The notes beneath the pieces are model-generated. The model was not told the origin of the DNA. It ran no database searches and was given only the letters and a program-made list of their open reading frames with translations. A stretch of 64,000 nt of DNA from Gemmatimonas aurantiaca T-27 (lineage in GTDB: Bacteria; Gemmatimonadota; Gemmatimonadetes; Gemmatimonadales; Gemmatimonadaceae): the NCBI RefSeq assembly GCF_000010305.1, contig NC_012489.1, positions 62,001 through 126,000 on the forward strand, read 5' to 3'. A program made the translations under genes and the position numbers. How positions within the stretch are numbered: the stretch's first letter is position 1; the number at the start of each line of letters is the position of its first letter. Shown piece by piece: positions 1 through 9,006 of the stretch.

Positions 1-1342
1 CGATCTCGAAGTGAATGACACGGCACTCAGTGCGGCCACACTGGCGGCGCAGGACTCGCTGCGTCTCGCATCGCGTCGTCGACTGTCCTACGCCCCCGAC
101 GATTCGCTCGCCAGCTACTCGGCTTGGCGTGCCTCCATCGGTCTGTTGTCCACCGGCATGCACGCCGACGACTTCGATGACATCGGCCCGGATCGTTGGC
201 GCACCACCGGTCCGCCGCGTTTCGATTTCTCAGCCCCGCGGGCGTCGGACGTGATTCACTTCAATCGGGTGGAAGGACTATTCACTGGCGGTGGTGTGAA
301 GTGGACGCTGCGTGATCGTGCTCCCGGTGTGGTGGTGCGCGCCAACGCTGGCTATGCATGGGCCGAGCAGACCGTGCGTGGCCGGGTGCAGGTGACGCGC
401 AAGCGTGGTCCGTGGACATTGGAAGCCCGTGGGGGCCGGTCGCTGGACAACACCAATGACTTCCGCGTGCCACTCGATTCGGGGAACAGCTTCGGTGCGT
501 TCTTCGCCTCGCTCGACCCATACGACTATGTGTCGCGCACCAGTGCCACGGCGGCTGTGGTGCGCACGTTGGGCGTGCGTCGTGCGATCATGCGGGCCGA
601 AGTGGGGGTGGCCGACGATCGGTACAGCGCGTCCAACTATGTGCGGAGCCCGATCGGTGGTGATGCCTATCGTCCCAATCGGGGTGTGGATGCTGGCGGC
701 TATGTGCGCAGCGCGATGCTGATCGAGTGGCATCCCGACGCGGCCGCGGAATTCGTGGCGCCCGGCATTGGTGCGCGCCTGAGTTATGAGCGTGGCGATG
801 GCACGTTGTCATGGCAACGCATGGAAGCCCGGGTGAGTGGCCGCCGGCCGGTGGGGCCGTTCACGGCGGTGGCCCGTGCGGATGTGGGCCAGGTGATCGG
901 TAACCGGATCCCGTCGCAGCAGCTCTTCGAGTTGGGTCGTTATCAGAGCCTGCCGGGGTACGAAGACAAGGAGTTTGCCGGATCGCGCGCGGCGGCGGTG
1001 CGGGCCGGCTTGTTGTACATCTCGCCGTTTTTGCGCTCGCCGATTCGTGTCACTCCGCGATTCTGGTTGCCGGCGTTGTCGCCGGGCCTGAGCGTGGGCG
1101 TGCAGAGTGGATGGACCGATGCTCCCACTCCTGCGGCGCGCGCGTCCATCGATCGACTGGCGGTCACCGACCCCACGTTGCTGGCGTCGTGGGCCCCGGT
1201 GGCGCGTCCCACCGAGCGGATCCGGGCCAGTGTGACTGCCGGCGTGCGCTTCTTTGGCGGTGGCGTCTTTGTGGGCGGCACACGGCCGGTGGATCATGCG
1301 GCGCCGTGGAAGATGCTGGTGAGTTTCGGGCAGGCCTGGTGA
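1..1342 (+). CDS. Outer-membrane beta-barrel protein, C-terminal part (5' end outside window)
   Basis: The reading frame is open from the first bases of the window, so the N-terminus lies upstream; the GTG at 11 is only the first possible internal start. About 446 residues are visible. They are rich in alternating hydrophobic/polar stretches with frequent Arg, Gly and aromatic residues, as in a bacterial outer-membrane barrel. Near the end, LPGYEDKEFAG followed by a hydrophobic strand resembles the last strands of D15/Omp85-type surface-antigen domains, and the protein ends on an aromatic residue (GQAW). That terminal aromatic residue is the usual BAM recognition feature. Role in transport or secretion is inferred only; the missing N-terminus (POTRA, protease or other domain) would decide it. 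Confidence 0.6.
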   Translation, partial: DLEVNDTALSAATLAAQDSLRLASRRRLSYAPDDSLASYSAWRASIGLLSTGMHADDFDDIGPDRWRTTGPPRFDFSAPRASDVIHFNRVEGLFTGGGVKWTLRDRAPGVVVRANAGYAWAEQTVRGRVQVTRKRGPWTLEARGGRSLDNTNDFRVPLDSGNSFGAFFASLDPYDYVSRTSATAAVVRTLGVRRAIMRAEVGVADDRYSASNYVRSPIGGDAYRPNRGVDAGGYVRSAMLIEWHPDAAAEFVAPGIGARLSYERGDGTLSWQRMEARVSGRRPVGPFTAVARADVGQVIGNRIPSQQLFELGRYQSLPGYEDKEFAGSRAAAVRAGLLYISPFLRSPIRVTPRFWLPALSPGLSVGVQSGWTDAPTPAARASIDRLAVTDPTLLASWAPVARPTERIRASVTAGVRFFGGGVFVGGTRPVDHAAPWKMLVSFGQAW

Positions 1343-1395
1343 CACTGCGGTGAAGCGGGCATGATCGCGGCGGGCGGGCGCACTATGTTTCAGTC

Positions 1396-2604
1396 ATGCT
1401 CCCACATCTTCTGCCTTCACGTCGCGATTTCTCCGGCGACGACCTGATTTTCACGCTCAACGCCGCCGCTCAGCGACGTGCGGCCGGCGGTGCGAGTGTC
1501 ATCAACGCGACGGTTGGTGCGCTGCTCGACGATGCCGGCAAGCTGGTGGTGCTGGAGAGTGTGATGCAGCAGTGGCGTCAGCTCACGCCCATGGAAGTGG
1601 CGCCGTACGCGCCCATTGCCGGCGATCCGGCATTTTTGCTGGCGCTCACTCAGCGCCACTGGCCGTCGCTCACGAGCTACGGGATCGGAGTGGCCACGCC
1701 GGGTGGTTCGGGCGCGCTGGCGCTCACGCTGCGCAATCTGCTGGAGCGTGGCAATACACTGGTGACGGCGGCCCCCTATTGGGGCCCCTACGCCACCATC
1801 GCTGCGGAAGGTGGTGTGCGCATCGCCACGGTGCCATACCCGGCGCCCGGTGAAGCGCTCGATGTGGGCGCCTGGGAGCAAGCCATGCGCGATGTGCTCG
1901 ACGAACAGGGGCGTTTGCTGTTGTGGCTCAACGATCCATGCCACAATCCGACGGGCCGCAGTTTCACGCGCGCCGATCGTGAAACACTGCTGTCGGTGTT
2001 GCGCGATATCGCGTCGCAGGGGCCGGTGACGTTGCTGCTCGACCTGGCGTATCTCGACTATGCACGCGATCCGCAGGCGGTGACCGAGGCGCTCGAAGAC
2101 TATGCGGCGTTTGGTGCCGAAGGCAGCGTCCTGGTGGGCGCGAGCCTGAGCCTCAGCAAGGCGTTCACATTGTACGGGTCACGCGCCGGCGCGTTGGTGT
2201 TCCCGTGGGCTGCCGACAAGGCGCTGCAATCGGCACTGGTCACGAGCTGCCGCGGCACCTGGAGCAATTGTGCGCGGGCGCCGATGAGTGTGTTGTCCCG
2301 CTTCTCCAAGGACGCCGATGCGCAGGCCGCACTTGCCGCCGAGCATGCGCAGTGGCGCACCGTGCTCACCGCACGTGCCGAAGCGCTCGATGCGGCATTG
2401 CGTGCCGAAGGATTGCCGGGCGCGGCGTGGGATGGTGGCTTTTTCGTGACACTCGCCGCCGCCGATCCGCAGGTGGTCACCGAGCGTTTGCAGGAACGCG
2501 ATGTGTTCGTCGTCCCCATGCCGGAAGGCTTGCGTGTCGGCATTTGTGGCATGCGTGCGGCCGACGCTCCACGCTTTGCAGCGGCGTACAAGGCCTCGCT
2601 GTAA
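1396..2604 (+). CDS. Aminotransferase class I/II (aspartate/aromatic type)
   Basis: PLP-dependent fold-type I aminotransferase of 402 residues, a normal length for aspartate or tyrosine/aromatic aminotransferases. Visible landmarks are PGGSGAL near residue 100, the NDPCHNPTG motif near residues 178-187, DLAYLDY near 215, and the Schiff-base lysine in SLSKAFTLYGSRAG (Lys255). It should transfer amino groups between an amino acid and 2-oxoglutarate in the cytoplasm; substrate preference cannot be read from the sequence. The ATG at 1396 is the first in frame and starts before the conserved N-terminal arm. The gene stands alone and converges on the M14 peptidase gene. Confidence 0.85.
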   Translation: MLPHLLPSRRDFSGDDLIFTLNAAAQRRAAGGASVINATVGALLDDAGKLVVLESVMQQWRQLTPMEVAPYAPIAGDPAFLLALTQRHWPSLTSYGIGVATPGGSGALALTLRNLLERGNTLVTAAPYWGPYATIAAEGGVRIATVPYPAPGEALDVGAWEQAMRDVLDEQGRLLLWLNDPCHNPTGRSFTRADRETLLSVLRDIASQGPVTLLLDLAYLDYARDPQAVTEALEDYAAFGAEGSVLVGASLSLSKAFTLYGSRAGALVFPWAADKALQSALVTSCRGTWSNCARAPMSVLSRFSKDADAQAALAAEHAQWRTVLTARAEALDAALRAEGLPGAAWDGGFFVTLAAADPQVVTERLQERDVFVVPMPEGLRVGICGMRAADAPRFAAAYKASL

Positions 2605-2606
2605 CA

Positions 2607-2733
2607 ACAGCGGGGGGAACACAGAGAGCACAAAAAAAGAGCAGAGGGCACAGATACGACAACCACTTTTTTTTGGCTGTATCTGTGTCCTCTGCCTTTT
2701 TTCTTGTGTGGTCTGTGTTCCCCCCCGCTGTGC
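2607..2733. terminator. Large imperfect hairpin between convergent genes, likely two-way terminator
   Basis: The whole gap between two convergent genes forms one long interrupted palindrome. An outer arm ACAGCGGGGGGAACACAG (2607-2624) mirrors the right end at 2714-2731. An inner arm at 2641-2657 pairs with 2679-2695 at 16 of 17 positions, around a 21-nt loop holding a run of T. Runs of A on the left and T on the right flank the inner stem, so either strand gives a stem followed by U-rich RNA. Function as a bidirectional terminator is inferred. A decayed mobile repeat is the alternative. Confidence 0.6.
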
Positions 2734-2743
2734 GCTGTTGCGG

Positions 2744-5389
2744 TTAGAAACTCCCGCCAAGCAACACCGCGTTGGCAAACAAGGCTAGCGTTCCGCGCAA
2801 TTGATCTCGGTACACCGGGTCATGCGCAAACAGGATCACACGACCTCGGCCCGCACGTTCAGTCCACAGATACGGTGAGCCGGCAATGCGCGCCGGCATT
2901 TCGGGCCAGTAGAAACCGGAGATGCGCACGCGGGGTGCGGCAGCGAACCGCACGATGGCTTCGCCCGCGCGCAGATCACGGGGCACTGTGAACACACGGT
3001 CGCTGTTGGCGAAGACCGGGATTTCCTTGTTGGTGATGCCGGCCATCAGCGGTGACAGCGTGTCGATCGATGCACGGGCCATCACACCCGGAAGGCTCGA
3101 CGGTAGCGGCGCACCACCGGCGCTGTCGGCGCGGGCTGAGTCACGACGCACGCGCGTGCGCACCAGGCCCACACGCTCCTGAGCCAGCCATGCACTGGCG
3201 GCGTCGAGCGCGATCAGCGTACCGCCGTTGCGCACCCAGTTCACCAGGCGATCACGGCCACCGTCGCCCAGGGCGCGGTCGAGCGCGGCCGCTTGTACCG
3301 ACGGCACCACGATCGTGGTGAACTGCGCCAGATCGCCACTGCCCACGAAGTTGGCGTCGATGATCGTGGAGGGATACTTGAGGCGCTGATCCATCGCGTA
3401 CCAACTGAATCCGAACGATGTGCCGTTCACCGGTGCACCACCCAGCAGCGCTACCTTCGGACGCTGCACAGGAATGACCGAGTTGCTACCCAAATCTGTG
3501 CCTTCATCCACACCCGCCGACGGAATGGGCACGATGGTCGCCCGCGCTTCCGCCACACGACGCACGATGATGTCGTGCACCTCCGGGCGATTGAACGCCA
3601 CACGAATGACAAACGCTCCGTTCGGGAACTTCTGTCCCTTCGATGTGAAGCTGTTCGGGGCATACCACACACGCACGGAATCCGACAGCAGCGACGCCAG
3701 CAGGCGGATGCTCGACTCACTGCCCGGTGCGAACGCGTAGCCATAGTTCGAACGTGGCACGCCCATGATGTTCATGCTCGGCACTTCTGCGGCCACCAGA
3801 CCGGCCGGCATCGCGGGCACCGTCCAGGCTTCCACACGCCACGCCAACGGCAGCGACCACGCCGTCATGTCGTAGAAGCGGTTGCGCTGACCCGTGCGAC
3901 GCAGCTCGAGCTCGAACTTGAGGAACGCCGAGTCGAGTGCCGCATCGGGCTCGAGCAGCGCCTTCGCCAGGTGACCCATCGGCTGCGCGAAATCCACCAC
4001 ATAGCCGCCGTCCTTGAGCGTGACCGCACTCGTGGTACCCTGGAAATACGACGTGGCCGACGGCAGCGTCGTGCTGCCACGCACCATCTGCACTTCCAGG
4101 CCATTCTCCAGCAGCTTCACCGCCAGCGAATCGGCACGGCCTTCGGCGTCGCGCGCGAACACCATGCCGCGCATCGGACCCTTGGCGTGCGTGGTGATCG
4201 CACCGGCACGCACCGCCGCGTAGTCACGCAACAACTCCGTGCGCCGGCTGGCCGACGTGCGCACCGTGGCCCATTCGGCCGTGAAGTGTTCCCATGCGGC
4301 CTGCTTGAGCGTGCGCAGCGTGCCGTCATTGCGCATCACCGAACCGCCGGCGCTGGATGCACTTTCGAACAACATGCCCACGGAGCCGGTGAGCATCGGC
4401 CAGCCTTCACCGTAGCCCGGATAAAACGAGTCGTAGCCTTCACGACGGAAATACGACCAGCCGTGCACATCGAATGCCGCGCCATGAGCCGCGGCAAAGA
4501 TGTCGAACCACTTCGGCAGGTGCTTGGGATTGTTCTGGTTGTCCGGCTCACGTGGCGGGGCAAAGTAGAACGACGAACTCGAACCCTGCTCGTGCAGATC
4601 CACCGCCACATGTGGCATCCACTTCAGGAACTCACGTACACGGCCACGTGATTCCGGGTGCGACTGGGCGTACCAGTCGCGATTGAGATCGAAGTAGTAG
4701 TGCGAGGTGCGTGGACCAGGCCACGAACCGGCGTTGTTCATCGCACTGGCATCGCTGGCCAAACCCATCGGGCTCCACATGCGCTCGATATCGTGCGTAT
4801 GGCGCTCGCGGCCGTCAGGATTCTGATTGGGATCGATCAGCACCACCGTGCTGTCGAGTGACATGCGTGTGTTGGCATCGGTGCCAGCGGCCAACTGATA
4901 CAGCAGACCGAGACCCGCTTCCACGCCGGATGCTTCACCGCCGTGTACCGAGTGGGCGAGCCACACGATGCTCGGCAGGCGCTTGATGGCCGCGTCGATG
5001 TCACCTGCGCCGGCACCACGCGGATCGGCGATGCGCTGAGCGTCGCGCTTGATTTCGGCAACACGCGCGAGATTGGCTTCGCTGGAGATGGTGAGCAGCA
5101 GCATCTCGCGCCCCTCGAAGGAGCGACCGATGGTGTCCACCTTCACCCGCTTGCTGGTGGCCGCGATGCGCTCGATGTAGCGCATCATCTGCCGGTGCGT
5201 GGTGAAGCGGCTGCCGAGCTCATATCCCAGAATGGCCTGGGGGGTGGGCACTGCCGGGTCGAAGGTGGCGCCCGGGTCGGCGAAGGTGTGTTGCGCCTCA
5301 GCCGCTGGGGCGAGCGCGAGGGAAGCGCCGAGGCCCAGCAGGGCGGCGACGCGTGCGGTGAGCGTGGAAGCGAACGTGGAGCGAATCAT
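2744..5389 (-). CDS. Secreted M14-family zinc carboxypeptidase-like protein
   Basis: 881 residues. An N-terminal signal peptide of about 32 residues ends in APAAEAQ, so the product is exported. The M14 catalytic domain spans about residues 45-380: HGGE (His149, Glu152) gives the first two zinc ligands, DPNQNPDGRERHTH and DLNRDW are the substrate-binding segments, and DLHEQG probably holds the third zinc ligand. The C-terminal half carries a glutamine-amidotransferase-like fold, as in many large environmental M14 proteins. It likely trims peptides in the periplasm or outside the cell. Start is the ATG at 5389, directly before the signal peptide. It is divergent from the propeller gene. Confidence 0.8.
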   Translation of the reverse strand: MIRSTFASTLTARVAALLGLGASLALAPAAEAQHTFADPGATFDPAVPTPQAILGYELGSRFTTHRQMMRYIERIAATSKRVKVDTIGRSFEGREMLLLTISSEANLARVAEIKRDAQRIADPRGAGAGDIDAAIKRLPSIVWLAHSVHGGEASGVEAGLGLLYQLAAGTDANTRMSLDSTVVLIDPNQNPDGRERHTHDIERMWSPMGLASDASAMNNAGSWPGPRTSHYYFDLNRDWYAQSHPESRGRVREFLKWMPHVAVDLHEQGSSSSFYFAPPREPDNQNNPKHLPKWFDIFAAAHGAAFDVHGWSYFRREGYDSFYPGYGEGWPMLTGSVGMLFESASSAGGSVMRNDGTLRTLKQAAWEHFTAEWATVRTSASRRTELLRDYAAVRAGAITTHAKGPMRGMVFARDAEGRADSLAVKLLENGLEVQMVRGSTTLPSATSYFQGTTSAVTLKDGGYVVDFAQPMGHLAKALLEPDAALDSAFLKFELELRRTGQRNRFYDMTAWSLPLAWRVEAWTVPAMPAGLVAAEVPSMNIMGVPRSNYGYAFAPGSESSIRLLASLLSDSVRVWYAPNSFTSKGQKFPNGAFVIRVAFNRPEVHDIIVRRVAEARATIVPIPSAGVDEGTDLGSNSVIPVQRPKVALLGGAPVNGTSFGFSWYAMDQRLKYPSTIIDANFVGSGDLAQFTTIVVPSVQAAALDRALGDGGRDRLVNWVRNGGTLIALDAASAWLAQERVGLVRTRVRRDSARADSAGGAPLPSSLPGVMARASIDTLSPLMAGITNKEIPVFANSDRVFTVPRDLRAGEAIVRFAAAPRVRISGFYWPEMPARIAGSPYLWTERAGRGRVILFAHDPVYRDQLRGTLALFANAVLLGGSF

Positions 5390-5588
5390 CGAGAGCTGGA
5401 GAAGGATCGACGGCGCCAGGGCATCGGACGACAGAACGGTGCACCTCGGGATGCTGACACGCGTAAAGTCGCGTCTCCCGGGCCACTTGTCACGCTGTGC
5501 TTGCCGCTGGCGGGCCAGAGCGGATCATTGTGGGACGAGCACCGCCCTCTCGGTGCCCACCCCTCCGCACGCCACTACTCTCCCGCCC

Positions 5589-6644
5589 ATGGCATCTCGA
5601 CGCGCACTTCCGGTCGCCGCGGCCTTCTTTACGGCAACGCTCACTGCCACCTCGGCCCTGTCCGCCCAACCACGCGGTACCATCGTCGCCTCCAACATGG
5701 ACGCGCACTCGGTGACCATCGTGGACGTGGCCAGCGCCAAGAACCTCGCCACGATTCCCGTGCGGGAAGGCCCGCACGAGGTGGCCATTTCTCCTGATGG
5801 CAAGCAGGCGGTGGTCGCCATCTACGGCAATCGCAATTCGGTGGGCAGCTCGCTGGCCGTGTTTGATCTGACCAAACCCACGGCGGAACCGCGCTACATC
5901 GAGCTGGGTGCGGGCAACCAGCGGCCGCATGGCCTGGCGTATTTGCCCGACGGCAAAAACCTGCTCATCACCGGCGAACGTGCGCAGCGTGTGTTGCTGA
6001 TGAATCTCGACACACAGGCGATCGACTCGTCGATGAGCACCGGGCAGGCCACCACGCACATGGTGAGTCTCACCGCGAATGGCGGACATGCTTACACCAC
6101 GAACATCGCCGCGATGAGTGTGAGTGCCATCGACGTGAAGACGCGCAAGGTGACCGGCACGTGGCCGGTGGGGGCGCGTATCGAAGGCGTGGCCGTCATG
6201 CCGGACGGCAAGGAAGTCTGGGTAGGGGGCAACGAATCGCACCTGGTGTATGCGCTCGATGCCGCCACCGGTGCCGTGACGCATCGCATCGAGGGCTTCG
6301 GCATGGCCTATCGTATCGGCATCACGCCCAACAACCGCACCGCGATCATCTCTGATCCGGGCAGCGAGAAGATTCACATTGCCGATGTGGCCACGCACAC
6401 CATCCGGAAGACCATCGACATTCCAGCGCAGGCACCGGCCGGCGGTGCCGATGCGACCGCACGTCCTGCGTCCCCCCAGGGCGTGACGATCTCACGCGAC
6501 GGCAACTATGCGTTTGTCACGCTGAAAGCCGTGGCCAAGGTGGCCGTGGTGGACATCGCGCGTGGTGAAGTCGTGAAGACGCTCACCGTCGGGGCTGGCT
6601 CAGACGGTGTGGGCTACTCGCCGTTCATTCCGTCGACGAAGTAG
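5589..6644 (+). CDS. Exported YVTN-type beta-propeller repeat protein
   Basis: 351 residues. The ATG at 5589 is chosen because it is followed at once by a signal peptide ending in SALSAQ; the frame is open further upstream but that part is shadow. Repeated blade units contain [44 protein letters not shown] and [18 protein letters not shown], the pattern of the YVTN/NHL-like seven-blade propellers. Such proteins act as extracytoplasmic binding scaffolds; no enzyme motif is visible. Its last 20 bp overlap, tail to tail, with the monooxygenase gene on the other strand. Confidence 0.75.
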   Translation: MASRRALPVAAAFFTATLTATSALSAQPRGTIVASNMDAHSVTIVDVASAKNLATIPVREGPHEVAISPDGKQAVVAIYGNRNSVGSSLAVFDLTKPTAEPRYIELGAGNQRPHGLAYLPDGKNLLITGERAQRVLLMNLDTQAIDSSMSTGQATTHMVSLTANGGHAYTTNIAAMSVSAIDVKTRKVTGTWPVGARIEGVAVMPDGKEVWVGGNESHLVYALDAATGAVTHRIEGFGMAYRIGITPNNRTAIISDPGSEKIHIADVATHTIRKTIDIPAQAPAGGADATARPASPQGVTISRDGNYAFVTLKAVAKVAVVDIARGEVVKTLTVGAGSDGVGYSPFIPSTK

Positions 6645-6933
6645 GCACGAACTCGGCTTCGTAGCGCACGCTGGTACGTGGAGATGCCATCATTGGCGCG
6701 ACGGTATCGCGCCAGCGTGCGTAATGTGCGGTTTCCTTGTGGGCCACCGGCGCCTGCGCGTCCCGGTAAATCTCCATCAAGGAGAACCGGGTCGGATCAT
6801 CGGCCTGGCGCAGCACGTCGAATCGGATGACTCCGGGCTCCTGCACGCTGTTGCGGGCATTGTCGAGTGTGGCGACCAGAAAGGCGTCGACATGCTCGGG
6901 GAGTACGTGAATGTGCACCTGGGTAATGATCAT
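6625..6933 (-). CDS. Antibiotic biosynthesis monooxygenase (ABM) domain protein
   Basis: About 102 residues from the ATG at 6933; an ATG five codons earlier (6948) is also possible. The single ABM ferredoxin-like domain shows the usual order: [24 protein letters not shown]-like turn, [25 protein letters not shown]. Members are cofactor-free oxygenases or small quinone/haem-handling enzymes in the cytoplasm; the substrate is unknown. The 6933 start is favoured because it forms an ATGA overlap with the stop of the upstream Ada-like gene, which indicates translational coupling. The 3' end overlaps the convergent propeller gene by 20 bp. Confidence 0.75.
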   Translation of the reverse strand: MIITQVHIHVLPEHVDAFLVATLDNARNSVQEPGVIRFDVLRQADDPTRFSLMEIYRDAQAPVAHKETAHYARWRDTVAPMMASPRTSVRYEAEFVPTSSTE

Positions 6934-7208
6934 CCCTTTGTCTTCCATGCCTTGTAAGCCTCGGGCATGCAGACCGCGCAGGGGCGGTAGCCGGCCGCAA
7001 TCGCGGCGGCCTCATCGGCAAAAAAGACCCGCTGTTGCTCATAGCCGCGGCCGGTGGCCAGCGCTCGGCGGGCAGCCTTGCAGTCGAGCCGGCCATATCG
7101 GCGTTCCTTGCGGTAGCCGCCGAGGGTACCCTTGTCAGGGCTGCTGTAGCGGGTGCCGTCGGGGCCGACCAGTTGGTACAGCTTTGGGGTGGGGTCTGGG
7201 CTCGTCAT
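6930..7208 (-). CDS. Ada-like metal-binding domain protein
   Basis: 92 residues from the ATG at 7208; an earlier in-frame start at 7253 exists. The core [13 protein letters not shown] followed by [19 protein letters not shown] matches the metal-binding (methyl-phosphotriester) domain at the N-terminus of Ada. Ada uses four cysteines for zinc; only three are seen here (one in LDCK and two in CAVC), so one ligand is missing or replaced. No HTH or methyltransferase domain is attached, so a direct DNA-repair role is doubtful. The gene is the first of a two-gene operon with the ABM protein. Confidence 0.65.
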   Translation of the reverse strand: MTSPDPTPKLYQLVGPDGTRYSSPDKGTLGGYRKERRYGRLDCKAARRALATGRGYEQQRVFFADEAAAIAAGYRPCAVCMPEAYKAWKTKG

Positions 7209-7284
7209 GCCCTCAGCATAGCCCGTCCCGCCCGGCATCGGGAGCCTGATCAACCTTCCGGGGCTGCCCGGGGTAATAAAAGAA

Positions 7285-7411
7285 GAGCCGTCCGCGGGCA
7301 GCGGGCGTGACCATGGCGGATATCACCGTGCGGTTCGAGCAGGCTCTTGAGAGCCTCAGGGAAACTCCCGCACCATGCCGCAATTCCCCGACAGACCGGG
7401 GTGGACGGCTC
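7285..7411 (+). ncRNA. Candidate structured RNA or leader element, class unknown
   Basis: A perfect 9-bp closing stem GAGCCGTCC (7285-7293) / GGACGGCTC (7403-7411) encloses nested stems: GCGG 7316-7319 with CCGC 7378-7381, GTGCGG 7328-7333 with CCGCAC 7368-7373, a perfect hairpin AGGCTC-TTGA-GAGCCT (7341-7356), and CCCC/GGGG at 7386-7401. TAATAA at 7274-7279 is placed as a -10 box for a transcript starting at the foot of the closing stem. A second hairpin (7421-7466) follows before the next gene. I do not recognise a known riboswitch or small-RNA class. The call rests on pairing only. Confidence 0.35.
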
Positions 7412-7501
7412 CTCGACATTCCGGCAGGTGCTGCGAAGCCGCGAGCCGCGAAGCGGCAACCGCCGGTGTTTCTGTACAGACTCTCAGGCGAGGACCTGAC
7501 G

Positions 7502-8185
7502 ATGACCAATACGATTCGGCTGGCCGTTGGGCTGGCAACGCTGACGCTGGGTGCCGCCAATATCGGCGCGCAGACCACTACTCCGCAGCCTCCGACGCGT
7601 TTGCCTGCCGCACGCGTGGTGGGTGAAGTGAAGAACATGCTGACCGTGCAGAACGACCGGAACGCGGCTGTGACGGTGTTCATGCAGACGGGTGGTGTCG
7701 ACCGGAAGCTGGGGGTGGTGCCGGCGGGTGCGGTGACGTCGCTGGCTATTCCGGCTGCGGCCGCGCGCGGTCAGAACGCGCTGCATTTCTACGCTCGTAC
7801 GCAGGGCAACGGCCCGGACCTTGTGGCCAGCGCCTTGCCGGCGGCCAGCACGCGTCAGCTTGGTCTGCTCATTCCACCGGCCGGTGGTGTGACGTGGACC
7901 GATAGCATCGCGGTGCCGTTGACGAGCGAAGAGCGCGCCGCGGCCACGGTGACCATCGACAATCGTCGCAACAAGGCGATGGCGGTGTACGCCGAGCAGG
8001 GCACGTACTCGGTGAAGATCGGTGAAGCGAGCGCCAGCGGCATGACCACGCTGCGCCTGCCGGTATCGATGCTGCGCAGCGGCGAAGGTGTGCGCGTGTT
8101 GATGCGCCCGGCCGGTGACGTGGGGCTGAGTACGCAGGTATTGAAGCTCAAGACCGGTGACCACGTCGCGGTCGAAGTGATGTAA
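7502..8185 (+). CDS. Exported protein of unknown function
   Basis: 227 residues. The ATG at 7502 is preceded by AGGCGAGG and followed by a signal peptide ending in ANIGAQ. The mature part seems to hold two similar beta-rich halves: NDRNAAVTVFMQTGGVDRKLG resembles IDNRRNKAMAVYAEQGTYSVKIG, each followed by a T-x-L-x-(I/L)-P segment. An internal duplication of a small beta-sandwich unit is therefore likely. I recognise no family or catalytic motif. Its long, strongly structured leader (7285-7466) suggests control at the RNA level. Confidence 0.6.
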   Translation: MTNTIRLAVGLATLTLGAANIGAQTTTPQPPTRLPAARVVGEVKNMLTVQNDRNAAVTVFMQTGGVDRKLGVVPAGAVTSLAIPAAAARGQNALHFYARTQGNGPDLVASALPAASTRQLGLLIPPAGGVTWTDSIAVPLTSEERAAATVTIDNRRNKAMAVYAEQGTYSVKIGEASASGMTTLRLPVSMLRSGEGVRVLMRPAGDVGLSTQVLKLKTGDHVAVEVM

Positions 8186-8226
8186 GTCCGCTGATCCAAC
8201 GCCAGATCCGTTGGACAGTACCAACG

Positions 8227-8256
8227 ACGCCCTCGGCAGAGTATTGCCGGGGGCGT
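8227..8256 (+). terminator. Rho-independent-like hairpin after 7502-8185
   Basis: ACGCCCTCGGCA (8227-8238) pairs with TGCCGGGGGCGT (8245-8256) at 11 of 12 positions around a 6-nt loop. It lies about 40 bp after the stop of the secreted-protein gene and before the convergent 8263 gene. The T-run after the stem is weak, so termination could also serve the opposite strand. Confidence 0.55.
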
Positions 8257-8262
8257 TGTGTA

Positions 8263-8997
8263 TTAGGTCGAGGTGGTTGTGCGCAATTGAGGTTGTCGTT
8301 CTTGAGCTCGAGATCGAGCAACCAGCCTACACCGCTCCAGAGCACTCTTTCGCTGCCATCTAGACCCATCTCCCCATGTATGTGCAGGGTTCGTCCATCC
8401 CCTTTGAATTACAAAGTCAACAAATCCCAAGCAGAACTTCCGGGTGCTCTTGAGATCACTGGAGGTCAGGGTGTCGTTCAGGAACCATTTCAGATGGAGG
8501 TCACACTCCGACGCGATGATCGGTTTCCATGTCGTTACCAAGCGCCCCCTCGACCCTTTCTTAGAGCGCAACCAAGAAGTACCAGAACTTTCGTGGCATC
8601 TATCACGAATCGTTTCGATGAAATTCATGGTTACCAATGCATACGTATCGTAAATGGGAGCTTCTTTGGCTAGCTCTGGGTCTGACCAGGCATTTTTTTC
8701 GTCGCACTCTCCATTCTCTCGCTTGGCAAGCCAGTCGACGTACTTCGCAATTCTTGTGGGATCTCGAAGGTATGGCCGGTCGAGGGCTTGAAGAAGAATA
8801 TCGGTGTAGTTGCGATCCAACTCTGAATAGTGAGCAGACCTATTGGTTCGCTCAAGATTCCTCACTTCTCGCCACAGGAGCACCAGAGTCCACAAACCTG
8901 ATGATAGTGCGGCAACAACAAAGAATACGTCTCCCCATCCCAAATCTGCCTTGAAATTGCCCAATGCAAGAGTATCAAGTGCGGGTAGTGCGCTCAT
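8263..8997 (-). CDS. Membrane-anchored protein of unknown function
   Basis: 244 residues. One hydrophobic segment lies at about residues 22-41 (VFFVVAALSSGLWTLVLLW), followed by a cytoplasmic helical region with NRSAHYSELDRNYTDILL and a Trp/Arg-rich tail. The layout (short N-terminus, single TM, charged soluble domain with SxxY/LD motifs) recalls small single-pass proteins seen in accessory regions, but I cannot name a family. Base composition is clearly less GC-rich than the flanks, and codon use is less biased, which suggests recent arrival. It starts 9 bp after the GNAT stop, so the two form an operon. Confidence 0.55.
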   Translation of the reverse strand: MSALPALDTLALGNFKADLGWGDVFFVVAALSSGLWTLVLLWREVRNLERTNRSAHYSELDRNYTDILLQALDRPYLRDPTRIAKYVDWLAKRENGECDEKNAWSDPELAKEAPIYDTYALVTMNFIETIRDRCHESSGTSWLRSKKGSRGRLVTTWKPIIASECDLHLKWFLNDTLTSSDLKSTRKFCLGFVDFVIQRGWTNPAHTWGDGSRWQRKSALERCRLVARSRAQERQPQLRTTTST

Positions 8998-9006
8998 GTC
9001 AGATTC

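Noticed and set aside
3293-4651. Long open frame on the + strand
   Set aside because: It mirrors the M14 peptidase gene on the other strand; His/Arg-rich low-complexity product with no family signature.
7285-7411. RNase P RNA, 6S RNA, cobalamin or FMN riboswitch
   Set aside because: The conserved core sequences of these classes are missing; left as an unnamed structured RNA.
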